Source: Fibrobacter sp. UBA1765 (GTDB lineage: Bacteria; Fibrobacterota; Fibrobacteria; Fibrobacterales; Fibrobacteraceae). Taken from it: a DNA stretch of 8,751 bases. Below the pieces are notes generated by a model that saw only the letters and a list, made by a program, of their open reading frames with translations, had not been told where the DNA came from and made no database searches. This document shows, in pieces, positions 5,495 to 8,751 of the stretch (position 1 is its first letter; the number at the start of each line of letters is the position of its first letter). The translations under genes and the position numbers were made by a program. Location: the NCBI GenBank assembly GCA_002314675.1, contig DCGZ01000160.1, positions 1 through 8,751 of the forward strand, read 5' to 3'.

Positions 5495-7615
5495 ATGAAA
5501 AAACTTTTATTCCTTTTTGCTTTAGCCATGCTTGTGGCTTGCTCTGCCGATTATGATACCTTTGGTACATCGGATTACAATGCCTTGGAAACTATATCCT
5601 TTGAAGAACAGGATGGTTCCACATCGTCCTATTCAAATGAACACAAGATGATTGTCAACTTGAAGGCTGTTCCCGATTCCCTTAAAGCTTGGGATTCGGT
5701 TACGGTTTCTGAAATTGACGGTAGCTCCCTTGCAACGCTCCATTTGGTGGAAAGCAAGTTCAAGGAATTTCCTTCGGATTCTGCCGCTCTCGATTCCTTG
5801 GCAAAAGAAGTTTCGTATGAGTCCAAGAGGCTGAAAGTAGGCCGCAAGATTCGTTTGCCGGAAAGTCGTGTCCTTTACGTACTCTTTATTTCTGAAAGTG
5901 GAATTCCGGCTATTTGGCAGTTGACTTTCAACATTCCTGGAGAGGATTCTTCCAAGGATGAAGATGATCCTAACGATGGTGAAGATGAAGGTGATGAAGA
6001 AATCTCAAGTTCTTCCGAAAGTGGTTCCAGCAGTTCCTCTGCTCCGAATTCTTCTAGCTCCTCTGTAATTGTCTTGAATTCCAGTACGAATTTCATGGTT
6101 TCGTTTGAAAACCAGCTGAAGCAGAACTTGAATGGCGATACCTTGGAAATCAAGTTCGTTTTTGGCTCCATTGCATCTGTTGAAGAAGCTAAATTAAAGG
6201 ATTTCTCAGTCGCTGAAGGCGCTACCGTTGACCCGGATCCGTCTAAGACTTCCTGGGCTGCATTACAATCTTTTGAAGTTACCGCAGAAGATGGAACCAA
6301 GAAAAACTGGTTTGTCGCTCTTTCCATTGCTGAAGACGGTGAAAAGGCTTCTAACGAAAAGGAACTGATTTCTATTTCAGCAAAGGGTGAAGTGGAGAAG
6401 GCTACTGTCGATGCTTCCGCACATTCGGTAATTCTTCACTTTGCTACACCAAGCGATTTGGATGCCGCAGATATTAGCATTCAAATTTCTGAAAGTGCCT
6501 TGCACAATCTGGATACGGCAAAGGTCAATTTGCACGCTGGCAAGAACTTTAGCATAACCGCCGAAGACGGTTCTTCTGAAGAATGGACTCTTTCTGCTGA
6601 TTACCAGGCGGTTGCTCCAGAAATCAAGTCCTTGTCCATTGCAGGGAAACCTGCAACGATTGATGGCGATCATATTCACGTAGATGATCTCACTTTCTTG
6701 ACGGACCTTACAAACCTTGTTGTTACTGAACTTTCTCTTTCGGAAGGTGCTACTGCAAATATCAAGGTGGATTCCAAGTATGACTTTAGCTCGAATTACG
6801 AAGTTGTGGTAACCAATGGTGCCGAAGAAAAAAAATACTCCGTTATTGCCGGTTATCAGTTGCCAGGTAGTGATATGAATACCTGGAAGAGCAGCGGTGT
6901 CATGTTGCCGGATTCCGTTTGGGGTAATGCCAATATGGTGGGCGAGACTACTTCTAAATACACTTCCGGTTCTGTAACTGGAGCCCAGATCAAGACTAAT
7001 AGTATTCTTGGTAAAATTGCGAGCGGTAGCCTTTATACAGCAGAATTCAATCCAAATGGTGTTGGCACATTGGCTATGGCTAGTTCCTCAACATGGCCAG
7101 ATGGTAATGAACTTTTGGATTTTGGTAAAAAGTTCAAGGCTCGCCCTGCTTACCTCGATGTAAAATTCAAATATACTGGCAGTGGCGATAGCTGCGATGT
7201 CTATATTCTCTTGGAAAATAGAACTGGTGACTTGAATAGAAATCGTAAGAGCACAGATGTAAACAAGCTTGTCGCTTCTGCGTGGTACCGTTCTACTACA
7301 GCCGATAACACGGGTAGAAAGAACCCTGATGTGGTTTCTGTTTCTGCTGCAGATGCAAATGGATTCCGCACTATACGCTTGAAACTTCAGTATGGTTCTC
7401 CTCTTGCTGGTTCTCCGATCGAGGTTTCTTCTGTGTTCAATACAGCGCTAGAATCAAAAGATAGCAAGGCTATTGATAACAGCTTGATCCAGGGAACAGG
7501 AAGTGAAGCGGTAACACACATTAGACTTGTGTTTGCTTCCAGTGCCGATGGTAATCACTACAAGGGCAAGAGTGGCGCTACATTGATAGTTGATGAAGTA
7601 AAGCTTGTTTACTAA
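5495..7615 (+). CDS. Surface lipoprotein with acidic/Ser linker, three Ig-like domains and PCMD-type domain
   Basis: The 706-residue product begins MKKLLFLFALAMLVAC, with a textbook LVAC lipobox (Cys16). AAGG at 5484-5487, overlapping the upstream stop, provides a ribosome-binding site seven bases before the ATG. Residues about 25-148 form an N-terminal beta-rich domain. Residues 149-190 are a linker, first very acidic (DEDDPNDGEDEGDEE) then serine-rich. Three Ig-like modules follow at about 191-289, 290-375 and 376-455. The first two carry a recurring TAEDG-x(3)-W motif: TAEDGTKKNWFV and TAEDGSSEEWTL. The C-terminal domain (456-706) is PCMD-type: FKARPAYLDVKFKY, CDVYILLENR, HIRLVFASS, GATLIVDEVKLVY. 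The Ig/PCMD junction VIAGYQLPGSDM closely matches VVAGTQLPGSDF of the preceding gene, so the two are paralogues, this one lengthened by extra Ig-like modules. It is probably displayed on the cell surface. A glycan-related role is inferred from the domain name only. Confidence 0.85.
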   Translation: MKKLLFLFALAMLVACSADYDTFGTSDYNALETISFEEQDGSTSSYSNEHKMIVNLKAVPDSLKAWDSVTVSEIDGSSLATLHLVESKFKEFPSDSAALDSLAKEVSYESKRLKVGRKIRLPESRVLYVLFISESGIPAIWQLTFNIPGEDSSKDEDDPNDGEDEGDEEISSSSESGSSSSSAPNSSSSSVIVLNSSTNFMVSFENQLKQNLNGDTLEIKFVFGSIASVEEAKLKDFSVAEGATVDPDPSKTSWAALQSFEVTAEDGTKKNWFVALSIAEDGEKASNEKELISISAKGEVEKATVDASAHSVILHFATPSDLDAADISIQISESALHNLDTAKVNLHAGKNFSITAEDGSSEEWTLSADYQAVAPEIKSLSIAGKPATIDGDHIHVDDLTFLTDLTNLVVTELSLSEGATANIKVDSKYDFSSNYEVVVTNGAEEKKYSVIAGYQLPGSDMNTWKSSGVMLPDSVWGNANMVGETTSKYTSGSVTGAQIKTNSILGKIASGSLYTAEFNPNGVGTLAMASSSTWPDGNELLDFGKKFKARPAYLDVKFKYTGSGDSCDVYILLENRTGDLNRNRKSTDVNKLVASAWYRSTTADNTGRKNPDVVSVSAADANGFRTIRLKLQYGSPLAGSPIEVSSVFNTALESKDSKAIDNSLIQGTGSEAVTHIRLVFASSADGNHYKGKSGATLIVDEVKLVY

Positions 7616-7657
7616 AGGGCTGATGCCACTGGATCGATCAATGCATATAGGGCCACT

Positions 7658-7793
7658 CGAGGAAAGTAACGCTGAGGCTTGCGTTACTGCGCTTACGATG
7701 TAGCATGTAGTGTTAGTTCTGTTAACGCGCCTTTGGCGCTCGTAGGGCATTACAGGGCCTTTGGCCAGTAATGCAATCTAGAGCAGTTCCTCG
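7658..7793. other. Nested multi-hairpin intergenic element
   Basis: Paired segments nest without conflict. The outer pair is CGAGGAA (7658-7664) with TTCCTCG (7787-7793). Inside are AGTAACGC (7665-7672) with GCGTTACT (7681-7688); TTACGA (7693-7698) with TCGTAG (7740-7745), enclosing GCGCC-TTT-GGCGC (7727-7739); and GCATTAC (7747-7753) with GTAATGC (7768-7774), enclosing GGCC-TTT-GGCC. The first inner stem abuts the outer one. There is no T-tract, so it is not a standard terminator, and no convincing promoter of its own. It could be a structured 3' UTR of the lipoprotein operon, a small RNA, or a cluster of palindromic repeats. The rest of the 7616-7915 gap shows nothing else firm; TATATA at 7846 and 7904 lack good -35 partners. 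Confidence 0.55.
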
Positions 7794-7915
7794 TCTCGAA
7801 AATTTTACAAAAAACTTGTGCAGAAAATCGTGAAAAAAGCGTTTCTATATACGGTTAAGCGGACTGTCGCTTGGCCCCGTTCGGTAATGTCGCCGGCGGC
7901 AGGTATATAAACGTA

Positions 7916-8751
7916 ATGACAAAAGAAGAATATGAAATTGAAGAGGCCTTGCAGACGCTTGGCGTTTCCCTTGACTACGAACAGGCAAGAAAGCAGGAAC
8001 TGCTGAAAAAGTACAGCAGTGCGACGTACCTTGACGTGACGCTTGACCCGGGCTTCAAACGGCTGCTGAAAAACGAGGCTGCCATGGTGAGCTTCTTGAA
8101 TGCAATCCTGCATTCGGACGATGAAATCAAGAGTGTGATTTTCAAGGACTCAGAGTTTGATGTTCACGCGACGGACTTGCTCCGCTTGCGACTCGACATT
8201 AACGCGCAAACGCAATCTGGCAAGAGTATCGATATCGAAATGCAGAAGTGTTCAGTGCGGCCGTTCGTGGAACGCGTGATCTTGCAGGAAAGCGCGTTCC
8301 TCTGCATTGAAAAGAAGGCCTTTGATGCAGAAATCAAGAAGAAATACCCGTCAAACGACCCGAAGGACGTTGCCGAGCGCGAAAAACGCCGTTATGAAAT
8401 CCCGCATGTCTATACGGTCTGGATTTGCAATTTTTCAATTAACCCTGATGAAAATTACCGCGATGCCTGGCGCATCTACAGTGAAAATTCGATTGCAAAG
8501 AACACGCCACGTCCTGTAACAGAAAAAATTAAGTATATTATCATCGATCTGGTCAACTTCACGAAGACGGCAGACGAACTTGAAACCATTGAAGACAAGT
8601 GGCTCTATTTGCTGAAACATGCCGGGAGCAGTGACAAGCTCCCGAAATTTAACGATGACGTGCTTGACGATGCTGTCGCTCGCATCACGGTTGACCCGGG
8701 CAAGGACAAGGAACTTTTGGAGGCTCAAGTGGCTTGTACAATGAGTATCGA
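7916..8751 (+). CDS. Rpn-family PD-(D/E)XK nuclease / putative transposase (3' truncated by window)
   Basis: The frame from ATG 7916 is open to the window edge, giving 278 residues and no stop. After an N-terminal stretch (MTKEEYEIEEALQTLGVSLD) it matches the PDDEXK_2 (Rpn/YhgA-like) family. DPGFKRLLKNEAAMVSFLNAIL (about 44-65) is the family's N-terminal helix pattern. The nuclease core is RLRLDINAQ with Asp94, then SIDIEMQKC with Glu108 and Gln110, the E-x-Q variant usual in this family. Then come FVERVILQES and YEIPHVYTVWICNFSI. E. coli relatives cut DNA, promote RecA-independent recombination and some act in phage defence. Many genomes carry several copies. Codons such as GAC, GCG, CGC and CTG make it visibly more GC-rich than the genes upstream, consistent with a mobile or separately acquired gene. 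The start is the first ATG after an in-frame stop at 7856; the ribosome-binding site is poor (AGG at 7901-7903). Confidence 0.85.
   Translation, partial: MTKEEYEIEEALQTLGVSLDYEQARKQELLKKYSSATYLDVTLDPGFKRLLKNEAAMVSFLNAILHSDDEIKSVIFKDSEFDVHATDLLRLRLDINAQTQSGKSIDIEMQKCSVRPFVERVILQESAFLCIEKKAFDAEIKKKYPSNDPKDVAEREKRRYEIPHVYTVWICNFSINPDENYRDAWRIYSENSIAKNTPRPVTEKIKYIIIDLVNFTKTADELETIEDKWLYLLKHAGSSDKLPKFNDDVLDDAVARITVDPGKDKELLEAQVACTMSI
8719..8731 (+). promoter_or_regulatory. Possible internal ribosome-binding site and in-frame GTG start within the Rpn gene
   Basis: GGAGG (8719-8723) is followed after five bases by GTG (8729-8731), which is codon 272 of the Rpn frame; an in-frame ATG follows at 8741. 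Published work on E. coli Rpn proteins describes short C-terminal proteins made from internal starts that neutralise the full-length nuclease. The spacing and frame here fit such a start. GGAGG also arises naturally from the codons TTG GAG GCT, and the C-terminal product lies outside the window, so this is tentative. Confidence 0.3.

Noticed and set aside
7658..7670. GAGGAAAGT resembling the conserved start of RNase P RNA
   Set aside because: The rest of the RNase P RNA core, including the matching 3' conserved segment, is absent and the region is far too short. Treated as coincidence.
7623..7703. Possible 26-codon small gene after AGGG, following the operon
   Set aside because: AGGG lies only three bases before the ATG, too close for normal initiation. 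The peptide has no signal or pattern, and the frame overlaps the stems of the structured element.

Overview
The window looks like chromosomal DNA from a Fibrobacter-like bacterium (Fibrobacteres/Bacteroidetes side of the tree). The evidence is two lipoproteins with tetra-serine linkers that end in a PCMD-type (putative carbohydrate metabolism) domain, a short outer-membrane beta-barrel protein, AT-rich intergenic DNA full of small hairpins, and an Rpn-family PD-(D/E)XK nuclease. The assignment rests on recognising protein style, not on a database search. All recognised genes are on the + strand.

Layout. Positions 1-62 hold the last 19 codons of an unidentified gene, followed by an intrinsic terminator at 167-206. 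Positions 207-585 are non-coding. They carry three spaced copies of a 38-39 bp palindrome (GGCGGATAAAA, 16-17 nt, TTTTATCCGCC) that lead directly into a good promoter. Next comes a probable DNA-repair pair: a radical SAM protein with a C-terminal helix-hairpin-helix (586-1914) and its usual partner, a DUF4130-type protein (2220-2975). The pair is split by about 305 bp of repeats. A second promoter, unusually close to the start codon, drives a tight three-gene operon: an outer-membrane beta-barrel protein (3076-3840), then two lipoproteins (3851-5485 and 5495-7615). Both lipoproteins are built as Ig-like domain, Ser-rich linker, Ig-like domain(s), PCMD domain. After the operon, 7616-7915 holds no gene but folds on paper into a nested multi-hairpin element (7658-7793). 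The window ends inside an Rpn/PDDEXK_2 nuclease gene (from 7916) that has no stop codon in the window.

How the genes may work together. The radical SAM protein and DUF4130 protein form a widespread, uncharacterised pair linked by context to uracil-DNA glycosylase. The three-gene operon is best read as a cell-surface module in which a barrel and two surface lipoproteins present beta-sandwich domains, possibly to glycans; this is inference. The Rpn nuclease is more GC-rich than its neighbours. It contains a ribosome-binding-site-like GGAGG five bases before an in-frame GTG near its C-terminal part, which recalls the intragenic small antitoxins described for E. coli Rpn proteins.

The most promising leads are the palindrome array in front of the radical SAM gene, the possible internal start in the Rpn gene, the beta-barrel/PCMD surface operon, and the structured element at 7658-7793. 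I found no CRISPR array, rRNA, tRNA or intact insertion sequence.
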